23,679 nt of DNA, taken from the IMG/VR virus record IMGVR_UViG_3300017763_000193, positions 1 to 23,679 of that record, one strand, 5' to 3'. The notes under the pieces were generated by a model. That model had not been told where the DNA came from. It worked only from the letters and a program-made list of their open reading frames with translations, and made no database searches. A program made the translations under genes and the position numbers. Shown here one piece after another: positions 7,360 to 14,710 of the stretch (position 1 is its first letter; the number at the start of each line of letters is the position of its first letter). This stretch comes from a virus.

Positions 7360-8898
7360 CTATTGTGCTTGTTGGTTTCCTTTAACAACTTCTTTCATCA
7401 CAGCAGGTGCAGCACTTTGTATAGTTTGTTGTGCCATTTGAGCCTGTTGAGCTTCTTGCTGTTGTTGAAGTTCAGCTTGAAGTTGTTCTTCAGTCTTAAT
7501 TAAACCTACAGTATCAATTCCATGACCAGTGGCTAATCGTGCTACTAAGTCACCAAAATCAATTCTTTGTATGGTTTCTGGGCTGACGTTTGCTAGTTGA
7601 ACTAAATCTAAAATATATGTTCTTAGCTTTTGTAAGTCATTACCTCTACCCAAGGCTTCTACTCCAGTAACAATAACTGGTGTAACTGTGCCTTTTGGTA
7701 ATTTAGGTATTTTTTGTGCAGACTGCATTCTATCCATTAGTATGTTTACTAAAGGTAGTTGCAATTCTTGAGATAGAATAGAGTAAACACCACCTAGTGA
7801 TGACTCTAATTCCTGTGCCATATAACGTATCTCTTCAGCAGTAACACGTTCTGCTTGTCTTTGTATGGCTGTGTTAAGAAGAAAAGCAAACGCTAATCTT
7901 TCTTCTATTCGTTGTACTGTCTCTAAGACTACCCTCATATCAGGGTATTTTTCTGTTTGTAATACTCTTACATCTTCTGGTTGTCCTAGTATTACATCCC
8001 CATTCTTAGATTGGGCTAAATCTCTACGCTTTACTGAAGCATTAGGACGTACTAAAAATACTAACTTTGCAGAAGCTGCTGCAGATGATACTAAGGCTTC
8101 CATAAGCCCCTCTAAACTTTTTAAATCACCTATATATTCTTCTACAAATGAACGTCCATAATCTTCGTTATCAAGATGTACCATCCTTAGTGCAACCCAA
8201 GGTAGTAAATTATTTTTATATCTACCCTCTGAGTCAGGAACTATTTGTCCTTCTACTTCTTGATAAGCATAATAGTAATCTTTATTTTCTTTATATACTT
8301 TAGTATAAATTTTTACATCTTTTTCAGAACTATAATCAATACCATCCATACCCTCTGGCAATGTTTTAGGAGAAACAACTTCTTCTACAATAATTTCTAA
8401 TAATTCTCCTGAGGGGTCACGCTTAATTACATAACTAGATAAAGGAAAAACTCTTAGTCCTGCTTTTTTAGGGAGGTGGATGAGTACGTTGCCACCTACA
8501 ATAAGGTGCTTTAGTGCCTCAAAGACATACACTCGCAGTGCTCTGTTTTCTATTTCACCCATTACTTCACGTTCAATGAGTGCCAAGCCCTGCTCTATCT
8601 CTGCTCTTAACTGTCCTTCTCCGTCTAATTCAGACTTTGTTTTGGTGTCCATTGATAATCGAAAAAATGGACTATTGGGAGGAAATAACAATAACATTAG
8701 TTTAGAAGCTAAATTGTTTACCCCTCTAGCTCCTATACTTTGGAAAGGCTGATATAAATCTGTAGCTGAACTAAAACCCTCTGGTGTAATTAAAGCAGGT
8801 AAAGTTAATTCAGAACATTCTCTAGCTCTGTCTAAGTATATTTCCCTGTCAGTAGCAAGTTTACTATATCGCTTTGCACAGGAAATATTATCATACAT
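7360..8898 (-). CDS. Portal (head-tail connector) protein, T7 gp8-like
   Basis: This encodes 512 residues (T7 gp8 is 535). The N-terminal YSKLATDREIYLDRARECSEL, then LPALITPEG and the segment GARGVNNLASKLMLLLFPP (about residues 57-75), are characteristic of T7-type portals. So is the VTAEEIRYMAQELESSLGGV helix region about three quarters along. The C-terminus is Gln/Ala-rich (LQAELQQQQEAQQAQMAQQT), a likely flexible helical barrel tail. The protein forms a dodecamer at one capsid vertex for DNA packaging and tail attachment. AGGA lies 7 nt before the ATG. Confidence 0.95.
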   Translation of the reverse strand: MYDNISCAKRYSKLATDREIYLDRARECSELTLPALITPEGFSSATDLYQPFQSIGARGVNNLASKLMLLLFPPNSPFFRLSMDTKTKSELDGEGQLRAEIEQGLALIEREVMGEIENRALRVYVFEALKHLIVGGNVLIHLPKKAGLRVFPLSSYVIKRDPSGELLEIIVEEVVSPKTLPEGMDGIDYSSEKDVKIYTKVYKENKDYYYAYQEVEGQIVPDSEGRYKNNLLPWVALRMVHLDNEDYGRSFVEEYIGDLKSLEGLMEALVSSAAASAKLVFLVRPNASVKRRDLAQSKNGDVILGQPEDVRVLQTEKYPDMRVVLETVQRIEERLAFAFLLNTAIQRQAERVTAEEIRYMAQELESSLGGVYSILSQELQLPLVNILMDRMQSAQKIPKLPKGTVTPVIVTGVEALGRGNDLQKLRTYILDLVQLANVSPETIQRIDFGDLVARLATGHGIDTVGLIKTEEQLQAELQQQQEAQQAQMAQQTIQSAAPAVMKEVVKGNQQAQ

Positions 8899-8907
8899 AT
8901 CTTAATC

Positions 8908-9237
8908 CTAACTGGCTATATTAACCCCTGTTCCACCTGTCATACCTCCAACAGATGATTGGGTAGGTGCAGTACGTTTAACTCTAAGTTTATCTATACC
9001 TTTCATCGCACCTCTTTGGTATTGATTAGATACTAACAGTGGGTTATTAGAATCATCTTCCATAGCTGCTATCTTTTCTTCAAAGGAAGTTTTTTGTTTA
9101 TCAGCCATGTCTTTTTGTTGTTTAACAGTTTTTTTGAAATTATCTTCTGATTTTCTAGCTTGGTCATCAGCATATGTTTTAGCAACTCCTCCAGTAACTA
9201 AAGCTGCTATAATTGCTCCTTCTAATCCAGTACACAT
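8908..9237 (-). CDS. Small virion protein, gp6.7/gp7.3-like
   Basis: This encodes 109 residues. It begins MCTGLEGAIIAALVTGGVAK, a Met-Cys start followed by a small hydrophobic segment. A Lys/Asp/Gln-rich helical middle (about residues 22-65) follows, and it ends with LRVKRTAPTQSSVGGMTGGTGVNIAS. The basic Leu-Arg-Val segment followed by GG-x-G-hydrophobic-N-I matches the C-terminal pattern I associate with T7 gp7.3-type proteins (T7 gp7.3 ends in GGGINI). gp6.7 and gp7.3 are small ejected virion proteins encoded just before the portal gene, as here. The Met-Cys start recalls gp6.7. It may combine features of both. The assignment is by motif and position. Confidence 0.7.
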   Translation of the reverse strand: MCTGLEGAIIAALVTGGVAKTYADDQARKSEDNFKKTVKQQKDMADKQKTSFEEKIAAMEDDSNNPLLVSNQYQRGAMKGIDKLRVKRTAPTQSSVGGMTGGTGVNIAS

Positions 9238-9443
9238 TATTCTTCCTCATCATTAGGGTTTTCAGTCCTACGTTTGAGTTCTAACAACCAGTTAACTACT
9301 GACCTTTGACCTGCTCTAAACCATACCTCTCTATCAGACCATTCTAATTTGGCTGATTCATCTGGGAATATATTGTCTAGTATTTCAATTAGCTGAACTA
9401 CGTTTGTAGGTAAACTTATTACTTCTATGTTATTGTCTGACAT
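9237..9443 (-). CDS. Conserved-looking 68-aa protein of unknown function
   Basis: I place the start at the ATG at 9443 (MSDNNIEVISLPTNVV), which has AGAGGA about 7 nt upstream. An upstream in-frame start at 9464 has no such site. The stop overlaps the ATG of the gp7.3-like gene by one base (TAATG). The middle reads LIEILDNIFPDESAKLEWSD and then REVWFRAGQRSVVNWLLELK, likely an amphipathic helix. It ends with an acidic tail (NPNDEEE). It sits at the junction between the nucleotide-metabolism genes and virion genes. No function can be assigned. Confidence 0.75.
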   Translation of the reverse strand: MSDNNIEVISLPTNVVQLIEILDNIFPDESAKLEWSDREVWFRAGQRSVVNWLLELKRRTENPNDEEE

Positions 9444-9468
9444 TTTAAGTCCTCTTATATGCACCCAA

Positions 9469-11151
9469 TTATTCGCATTCTTTCTGTCCTGTTTCAGGAT
9501 TTATGTAACACGCTTCTGCTTTTTCTTTTTCTTCTTTTACTTCGTTTAATATTCCATACCTTTTTCCATCGGCACGGAAGGTAGTAATCCCCTTGCATCC
9601 TGATTTCCAAGCATCATAGTATAAGGTTTTAAATTCATCGTAAGTTACATCAGAACCCACATTACAAGTCTTAGAAACTGCACTGTCTATATACTTAGAA
9701 GTAAGTGCTAAAACATTTAAGTGGTCTTGTGCAGATATTTCATTTGCAGTCCTACCATGTACACCCATTGTGTAGGCATAATCCTCAACTCTCTGTACCT
9801 CATGTCCATCAAACTGTTGGATAGTCCTGTCGTAGTACAAAGAGAATGGTGGTTCTATACCTGAAGAAACATTATCGGCAGTCAATGAGATTGTCCCTGT
9901 AGGAGCAATAGAAGTCAGATGTGAGTTTCTGATACCCTGCTTCTCAATCATTTCCTGAACCCAATCACTCAAGGTAGAAACAAACTTCCCCTTCATGTAC
10001 TGGTATTGGTCATATAAAGGAAAAGCACCTTTCTCTGACGCTAAGTCTGATGAGGCTGCATAGGAATAATCTCTCAGTGTCTGAAGTACTTCTTCTGTGA
10101 ATGACATAAACTCTGGAGAGGCATAAGGCTTACCACACATTTCTGCAGCATTAGCCAAACCTGTAATACCAAGCCCCATCCTACGCTTGTTCTTAGCTTC
10201 CTGCTCCTGCTCTGGTAGAGGGTAAATGGTTCTGTCTATGACATTATCCATCGCTCTGACCACTGTGTAGATGTCCCCAGTAAACAGACCAAAGTTGAAT
10301 TTTTTGTCTGTTACGTATTTTGTCAGATTGAATGACCCAAGTAGACACGCACCAAAGGGTGGTAGAGGCTGTTCCCCACAGGGATTGGTAGCTTCTATAG
10401 TTTCACAGTAATAAAGGTTGTTCTTCTTGTTTATGGTATCAATGAATAAAACCCCAGGTTCTGCCCAGTCCCATGTGCTCCTCATAATCATGTCCCAGAG
10501 AGCCACAGGGTCTACTTCCTTGTAAACTTTACCTTCATACTTCAAGGGAAAAGGTGTCTTGTTTTCTAGACATTCCATGAACTCATCAGTAACTCCTACA
10601 GAGATGTTGAAGCCTGTTAGAGATGAACCATCGTTCTTTGCAGTAATAAACTGCTCAATGTCAGGATGGTCAACCCTCAATACTCCCATCTGTGCTCCTC
10701 TCCTGTGACCAGAAGAAGCTATAGTCTGACAGATAGAGTCATAGATATTCATAAAAGACACTGCCCCTGAAGCTCTACTGTCTAGGGATTTGATTCGGTC
10801 ACCTCTAGGTCTAAGCCTACTGAAATCATATCCGATACCTCCACCTCTCCTCATGGTTTCTGCAGCCTGTGTAGCTCTGCCCATAATGGAGTCCATAGAG
10901 TCATCAATAACCCCTGAGACAAAACAGTTGTAGGCAGTGGTTTGTCTAGCTGCTCCCATAGCATTTTGTACTCTACCTGCAGGGAGAAACCTCATACTTC
11001 TGAGGACATCTTTAAAATCCTCAAAATGCATAGGAGTATCTTTTAGTGAACTGGCAATCCTTACAATTTTACTGTAGAAGTCTTCACCTGTTTGTCTGTA
11101 TTTCTGTGAATCTATTTCCTCAGAAATTGGTAAAGTCATGCCATAGTTCAT
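9469..11151 (-). CDS. nrdJ: Ribonucleotide reductase, class II (adenosylcobalamin-dependent) type
   Basis: This encodes 560 residues. It reduces ribonucleotides to deoxyribonucleotides for phage DNA synthesis. Seen motifs: YNCFVSG with the first redox Cys (C76), the radical-site triad in NPCGEQPLPPFGACLLGS (N256, C258, E260), WDWAEPGVLFID, the late AWKSGCKGITTFRADG, and a C-terminal Cys pair (C548, C559) that would serve as the reductant shuttle. NPCGEQPLPPxGACLLGS is the class II signature. No small R2 subunit gene accompanies it, consistent with class II, which would depend on host or environmental cobalamin. The ATG overlaps the DUF3310 gene stop (ATGA) and has AGGAG 8 nt upstream. Class II RNR genes are common in marine T7-like phages. 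Confidence 0.93.
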   Translation of the reverse strand: MNYGMTLPISEEIDSQKYRQTGEDFYSKIVRIASSLKDTPMHFEDFKDVLRSMRFLPAGRVQNAMGAARQTTAYNCFVSGVIDDSMDSIMGRATQAAETMRRGGGIGYDFSRLRPRGDRIKSLDSRASGAVSFMNIYDSICQTIASSGHRRGAQMGVLRVDHPDIEQFITAKNDGSSLTGFNISVGVTDEFMECLENKTPFPLKYEGKVYKEVDPVALWDMIMRSTWDWAEPGVLFIDTINKKNNLYYCETIEATNPCGEQPLPPFGACLLGSFNLTKYVTDKKFNFGLFTGDIYTVVRAMDNVIDRTIYPLPEQEQEAKNKRRMGLGITGLANAAEMCGKPYASPEFMSFTEEVLQTLRDYSYAASSDLASEKGAFPLYDQYQYMKGKFVSTLSDWVQEMIEKQGIRNSHLTSIAPTGTISLTADNVSSGIEPPFSLYYDRTIQQFDGHEVQRVEDYAYTMGVHGRTANEISAQDHLNVLALTSKYIDSAVSKTCNVGSDVTYDEFKTLYYDAWKSGCKGITTFRADGKRYGILNEVKEEKEKAEACYINPETGQKECE

Positions 11152-11378
11152 AGTGAATTCTCCTGTTCATATTTAATTAAAAAATCTATATACTGTCTTG
11201 CTTTCTTTAAGTCAGCTATTCCGTTCTTGTCTCTCCATCTCATTACATACTTAACTACATTACCTTCACAAAAATCTAACTGGTTCTGCATAATAAATGT
11301 GATGGGTTCTATCTTCCATTTGTTGTAGTGTTGAGGGTCAATTCCATCTACATAATCGTTTACATCTTCATCATTCAT
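11148..11378 (-). CDS. DUF3310 family protein (related to the C-terminal part of T7 gp1.7)
   Basis: I choose the ATG at 11378 (MNDEDVNDYVDGIDPQHYNK), which overlaps the exonuclease stop as ATGA and has GGAG 6 nt ahead, over an ATG 12 nt upstream. The product is 76 residues. The pattern PQHYNKWKIEPITFI, then LDFCEGNVVKYVMRW, then KNGIADLKKARQYIDFLI is the hallmark of DUF3310 proteins. T7 gp1.7, a nucleotide kinase that phosphorylates dTMP and dGMP, carries a related segment, and these proteins are often annotated as nucleotide kinases. Placement beside RNR fits a nucleotide-pool role, but this short form lacks a visible P-loop. Confidence 0.85.
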   Translation of the reverse strand: MNDEDVNDYVDGIDPQHYNKWKIEPITFIMQNQLDFCEGNVVKYVMRWRDKNGIADLKKARQYIDFLIKYEQENSL

Positions 11379-12100
11379 TTTGCACTCCATAGTATTGGTT
11401 TCTTGTTTACATCATCCCAATCACTAGACCTTAGAATTCTTGCTAGTCTAGCTTGTGTAAGGGCTTCTTCTTCTGTGTACCCTGCTTTTATGTAAGCAGT
11501 AATTACACTGTCCCATGTAGGTGTTTTAAGTATCTCAGCAGCTCTCTTAGCCCCTACACCTTTTAGTCCACCATATCCATCAGTAGAGTCACCAACTAAT
11601 GTCTGGTATAAATGGTTATAGTCAGCTTCCTTTTGGCTTATAGTAAGAAGCTCCCCACTTCTCCAAAGGAAAGAAGGTATAGTCATTAAGTCCTTATCTT
11701 CTGAAACGATAATTGCTTCTTTGCCATACTTATCAGAAGTAGCTAGAATACCTAGAACATCATCAGCTTCTAGACCTGACCATTGTTCTGATGGGTACTC
11801 TCCCTGTATCCATTCTTTTAATGGCTTGTAACAGATAGGTTTTCTCTTACCTTTCCTGCTTGCCTTGTATTCTGGATAGATACTTTTTCTAAAGTTATCC
11901 TTGTCACTGAAACAAAAAACTAAATCTTCTGTACCAGTCATTTCCTGAAGGTTTTCAAGATATTGTAGGATTAACTGCTTTGCTTCTTTTGCATCTGACC
12001 ATAGTGACCAAACGTCATCTCCCCAATCGACTTCATGTTCTACAGTAGAGGAGTATTGATATAGAACAATGTCACCATCTATAAGTAACGTGTTAGGCAT
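11375..12100 (-). CDS. 5'-3' exonuclease (T7 gp6-like, FEN family)
   Basis: This encodes 241 residues (T7 gp6 is 300). The acidic metal-ligand motifs are visible in order: LLIDGDIVLYQYSS at the N-terminus, FCFSDKDNFRKSIYPEYKASRKG (about residues 82-105), GLEADDVLGILA, IIVSEDKDLMTIP, and the helix-hairpin-helix region DSTDGYGGLKGVGAKRAAEIL. It would remove RNA primers and degrade host DNA to recycle nucleotides. A GGAGG site lies 5 nt before the ATG, within the end of the preceding gene, which overlaps by 8 nt. Confidence 0.95.
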   Translation of the reverse strand: MPNTLLIDGDIVLYQYSSTVEHEVDWGDDVWSLWSDAKEAKQLILQYLENLQEMTGTEDLVFCFSDKDNFRKSIYPEYKASRKGKRKPICYKPLKEWIQGEYPSEQWSGLEADDVLGILATSDKYGKEAIIVSEDKDLMTIPSFLWRSGELLTISQKEADYNHLYQTLVGDSTDGYGGLKGVGAKRAAEILKTPTWDSVITAYIKAGYTEEEALTQARLARILRSSDWDDVNKKPILWSAK

Positions 12101-12617
12101 TAGTTCCTCCAGTGGATAGTTGTTTATATAATTTTAGAGTGTCAGTGGAGAACAACTTAGATAGGTTTACTAAATACATCTTTGATGCATAGTTATCACC
12201 TCCATTTACCACTCTGTGCTTGTCTAGTTTTTCTACAATTTTTTTAAGATTTTTAGTAGAAAATACTAAAGTACAGTAAACATCATCATCGACAGCTAAG
12301 TTATGAAACCAATAGTCTGACTCTGTAGCATTAATGCCAGATGGTTTACCATAGCTTTCAAATTCTATTGCAATGTTTCCTGTAGAAGTCCACATCCCAC
12401 GCTCAGTTTTTACTTCAATCTTTTTACCTTGAAGCATTTCTGCAATCTTATCTTCATGCATCTGTCCGTAGGCTAAATCTAAATCAAATTTCTTTCTATT
12501 ATTTTTAGTGGGTTTCAGCCCAGTTGTTTCCGACTTTATATTCTCCAGTGAGTTCACATCGAACTCTGAAGAAATGTCCTGCCCTACCGATACTTTGTAC
12601 TGCGAGTTTTCCGACAT
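12093..12617 (-). CDS. PD-(D/E)XK nuclease-fold-like protein overlapping the DNA polymerase gene
   Basis: This encodes 174 residues if started at the ATG at 12617, which has GGGAGG about 11 nt upstream inside the polymerase gene. The likely domain begins at KKFDLDLAYGQMHEDKIAEM (about residues 42-61). It continues with GKKIEVKTERG, holding the E-x-K pair (E68, K70), then TGNIAIEFESYGKPSGI and TESDYWFH. This order (acidic helix, E-x-K strand, GN-x-x-IE strand, SDYW) is typical of phage restriction-endonuclease-like proteins. The first 38 codons lie in the +1 frame relative to the polymerase end. No other ATG precedes the domain, so long overlap or frameshifting is implied. It may be a resolvase-like or DNA-processing nuclease. 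Confidence 0.75.
   Translation of the reverse strand: MSENSQYKVSVGQDISSEFDVNSLENIKSETTGLKPTKNNRKKFDLDLAYGQMHEDKIAEMLQGKKIEVKTERGMWTSTGNIAIEFESYGKPSGINATESDYWFHNLAVDDDVYCTLVFSTKNLKKIVEKLDKHRVVNGGDNYASKMYLVNLSKLFSTDTLKLYKQLSTGGTNA
12111..12120 (-). promoter_or_regulatory. ACTATCCACT element upstream of the exonuclease gene
   Basis: This is an exact copy of the repeated 10-bp element, reading leftward, 10 bp before the exonuclease ATG and just before its GGAGG ribosome binding site. It lies within the last codons of the preceding gene, where it encodes Gln-Leu-Ser-Thr, so coding constraint is an alternative explanation. Upstream of it is an AT-rich stretch (ATTATATAAACA). Confidence 0.4.
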
Positions 12618-14268
12618 TGGCTTCCATACCTCCCTTTACTTCAAGTTGAATTTCATCATGTACCCAAGAGACAAGTTTACAGTGTTCGTGTAGATTAGTT
12701 TCATGTAGTGACTTGTTAAATTCTCTTATCCATTGTTTACAAATTAACGCACCTGCAGATTGCAGGAGTGTATTTAGGGCTGCATACTCTGCCCTCACTC
12801 GTACTCGTCTTCCATCCAGACCAATCAAATAACCTTTCTTTGATGCAGTCTGTACACCTTCAATTAAAGTATTTAAGGCAGGTAAGGATTTAAGGAAACG
12901 CTTCTTTAGTACTGCACCTTCCTTTGCTCCTTTACCAATTATACTTCCTATCTTTTCTGCTCCTGCTCCGTAGAGGAAGCCATAGATGAAGGTCTTAGCC
13001 TGAGAACGGCTTGGTAGGTTTGCAGCTTCTTGATTGGCAGTATGAACATCTCCATTAACCACAGTCTCTGCATATGCCCCTCCATCATATCTAGCCATGT
13101 AGTGAGCCAGACATCTAAGCTCTAAGCCTGAGACATCAACTCCTACAAGCTTGTTCCCTTGTGAGACTGTGAAGAGTTGTCTACAGGCTTTCCCATAAGG
13201 AACTCCCACAGCAGGGACTTGTGCCACATTAGGAAAGGCATGAGTGGCTCTACCAGTAACAGCCCCATTAGTGTTAACACTTCCATGTATCCGTCCATTC
13301 TTTTCCACCTTTAGCCATGCTTGGTTGCCATCACCTAGCTGCCCCAAGCGTTTGATTAATGTGTAGTACTCCACCAACAGTTTGGCTTCTGGGTACTGCA
13401 GTTTTGACAAGACTTCTTCATCCACCTTGGGCTTGCCATCGTTAGTAAAGTCTTTAGGCTTCCATCCTCTAATAGTTTTTAGCCTGTTAGCAACATGGTC
13501 ACGACTGGCAGGATTGAACTCCATAAGTTTGACCTTATGAGTAGGAACACCCTTCTCGTAACCAAACTTCTTGGAATTAACTTTTGGAGTGAACGGAGTT
13601 TTTACTTCCCAGTCTGGAAACACAGACCTAAGTTCCTTTTCTATCTCAAGCTTCCTAGCTGACAGTTTAGCGTAGAGAAGCCCTGCAGATTTCTTGTCGA
13701 AAGCAAAACCATTTACCTCTTGTTGATAAATAATCTCAGCTATGTCGTGCTCCAACTCTATGGATTTCTCAGAATAATTTCTTTCTAAAATTTTTTGCCA
13801 TAAAGTATTTGTTACCTCACAGTCCTGAAAGCAATACGTCATCATTTCATCAGAGTACTCCTCCCAACCTGCATCATAGTCATCCTTGTAGTTTCCTATT
13901 CGGTGACCCCATGCTCTGAGGCTGTGAGAACCTACAAGTTTTGTAGGAAAGTAGTTGAAATTTTTCCTATTGAAATCACTTTGCTTTATGTCTGCCCAAA
14001 TAAGTCGAGTGCAAACAAGTGTATCTCTTACTAGTCCTTTAGGTTCAAACTTCCCTAACTTCTGTAACACTGGAATGTCATACTTGATGATGTTGTGTCC
14101 AACAATCAGTTCAGCTTCTTCAAGTTTAGGCACAGCTTCAGACCAGACACCATTTCCTGTGTATCCAGTAATCTCTCCTGTATCTATGTTCTTCAGTGCC
14201 AAACAGTGAACTTTAGTAACATCATCAAGCAGTCCATCAGTCTCTATATCAAAGACATATTTATTCAT
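12505..14268 (-). CDS. DNA polymerase, family A, with 3'-5' exonuclease domain (T7 gp5-like)
   Basis: This encodes 587 residues from the ATG at 14268 (MNKYVFDIETDG), which has AAGGGA upstream. A GTG 33 nt earlier overlaps the MazG-like gene and is less likely. The exonuclease acidic residues are D7/E9 (FDIETDG), D64 (GHNIIKYD) and D149 (CFQDCE). Polymerase motif A is VGVDVSGLELRCLAHY (D378), the O helix is KTFIYGFLYGAG, and motif C is VSWVHDEIQ (D538, E539). It ends NNWAETH, like the T7 GPNWAICH end. It is about 117 residues shorter than T7 gp5. Between FPDW (217) and FNPASRDH (251) only about 35 residues replace the T7 thioredoxin-binding segment. It replicates the genome with the primase-helicase. 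Confidence 0.97.
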   Translation of the reverse strand: MNKYVFDIETDGLLDDVTKVHCLALKNIDTGEITGYTGNGVWSEAVPKLEEAELIVGHNIIKYDIPVLQKLGKFEPKGLVRDTLVCTRLIWADIKQSDFNRKNFNYFPTKLVGSHSLRAWGHRIGNYKDDYDAGWEEYSDEMMTYCFQDCEVTNTLWQKILERNYSEKSIELEHDIAEIIYQQEVNGFAFDKKSAGLLYAKLSARKLEIEKELRSVFPDWEVKTPFTPKVNSKKFGYEKGVPTHKVKLMEFNPASRDHVANRLKTIRGWKPKDFTNDGKPKVDEEVLSKLQYPEAKLLVEYYTLIKRLGQLGDGNQAWLKVEKNGRIHGSVNTNGAVTGRATHAFPNVAQVPAVGVPYGKACRQLFTVSQGNKLVGVDVSGLELRCLAHYMARYDGGAYAETVVNGDVHTANQEAANLPSRSQAKTFIYGFLYGAGAEKIGSIIGKGAKEGAVLKKRFLKSLPALNTLIEGVQTASKKGYLIGLDGRRVRVRAEYAALNTLLQSAGALICKQWIREFNKSLHETNLHEHCKLVSWVHDEIQLEVKGGMEANVGKLAVQSIGRAGHFFRVRCELTGEYKVGNNWAETH

Positions 14269-14281
14269 GTGCAGCTTTCCC

Positions 14282-14710
14282 TTAATATTTGCCCATATCA
14301 CATATCAAATCAGTTAAACTAGGTGCTTCGTAGTTCTTACCCTTCAAGACTTTTCCCTGCTCATTCTTCACAGGTTTGCCATCTTCAAGTTTGCTCATGT
14401 TGGAGCTGTGAATCCTGTTGAATGCAGGAGTGATTGGTAAACCAAATGTTACAGTAAAACCTGAAACAACATACTGAAGGTCACAAAGCTCTTTGAGTAT
14501 TTGAGTCTTGGTAACAAAAGATACTGAGCCTTTGTTAGTACACTCCTCTATAGCAATCTTTACTTCATCTTTTAGCTCATTCATCTCTTCTTCGATAAGA
14601 GCCATTCGCAACCTTAAAAGGTCTGCTGTGTATTCAACATTAATGGGTTGCCCCATAGCTTTTTGAAACTCATGCACTTTGTCTTCACTTGTTACATATC
14701 TCATTTGCAT
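14282..14710 (-). CDS. MazG-like nucleotide pyrophosphohydrolase
   Basis: This encodes 142 residues. The pattern RMALIEEEMNELKDEVKIA (E-x-x-E helix) followed by ILKELCDLQYVVSGFTVTFG (E-x-x-D helix) is the metal-binding core of all-alpha NTP pyrophosphatases (MazG/PRA-PH-like). The downstream AFNRIHSSNMSKLEDGKPV and GKVLKGKNYEAPSL are typical of the phage versions. It would hydrolyse (d)NTPs or related nucleotides, either to clean the pool or, as proposed for cyanophage MazG, to affect alarmone levels. The substrate cannot be read from sequence. The start overlaps the primase-helicase stop by one base (TAATG), with GAGGAG 5 nt ahead. Confidence 0.85.
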   Translation of the reverse strand: MQMRYVTSEDKVHEFQKAMGQPINVEYTADLLRLRMALIEEEMNELKDEVKIAIEECTNKGSVSFVTKTQILKELCDLQYVVSGFTVTFGLPITPAFNRIHSSNMSKLEDGKPVKNEQGKVLKGKNYEAPSLTDLICDMGKY

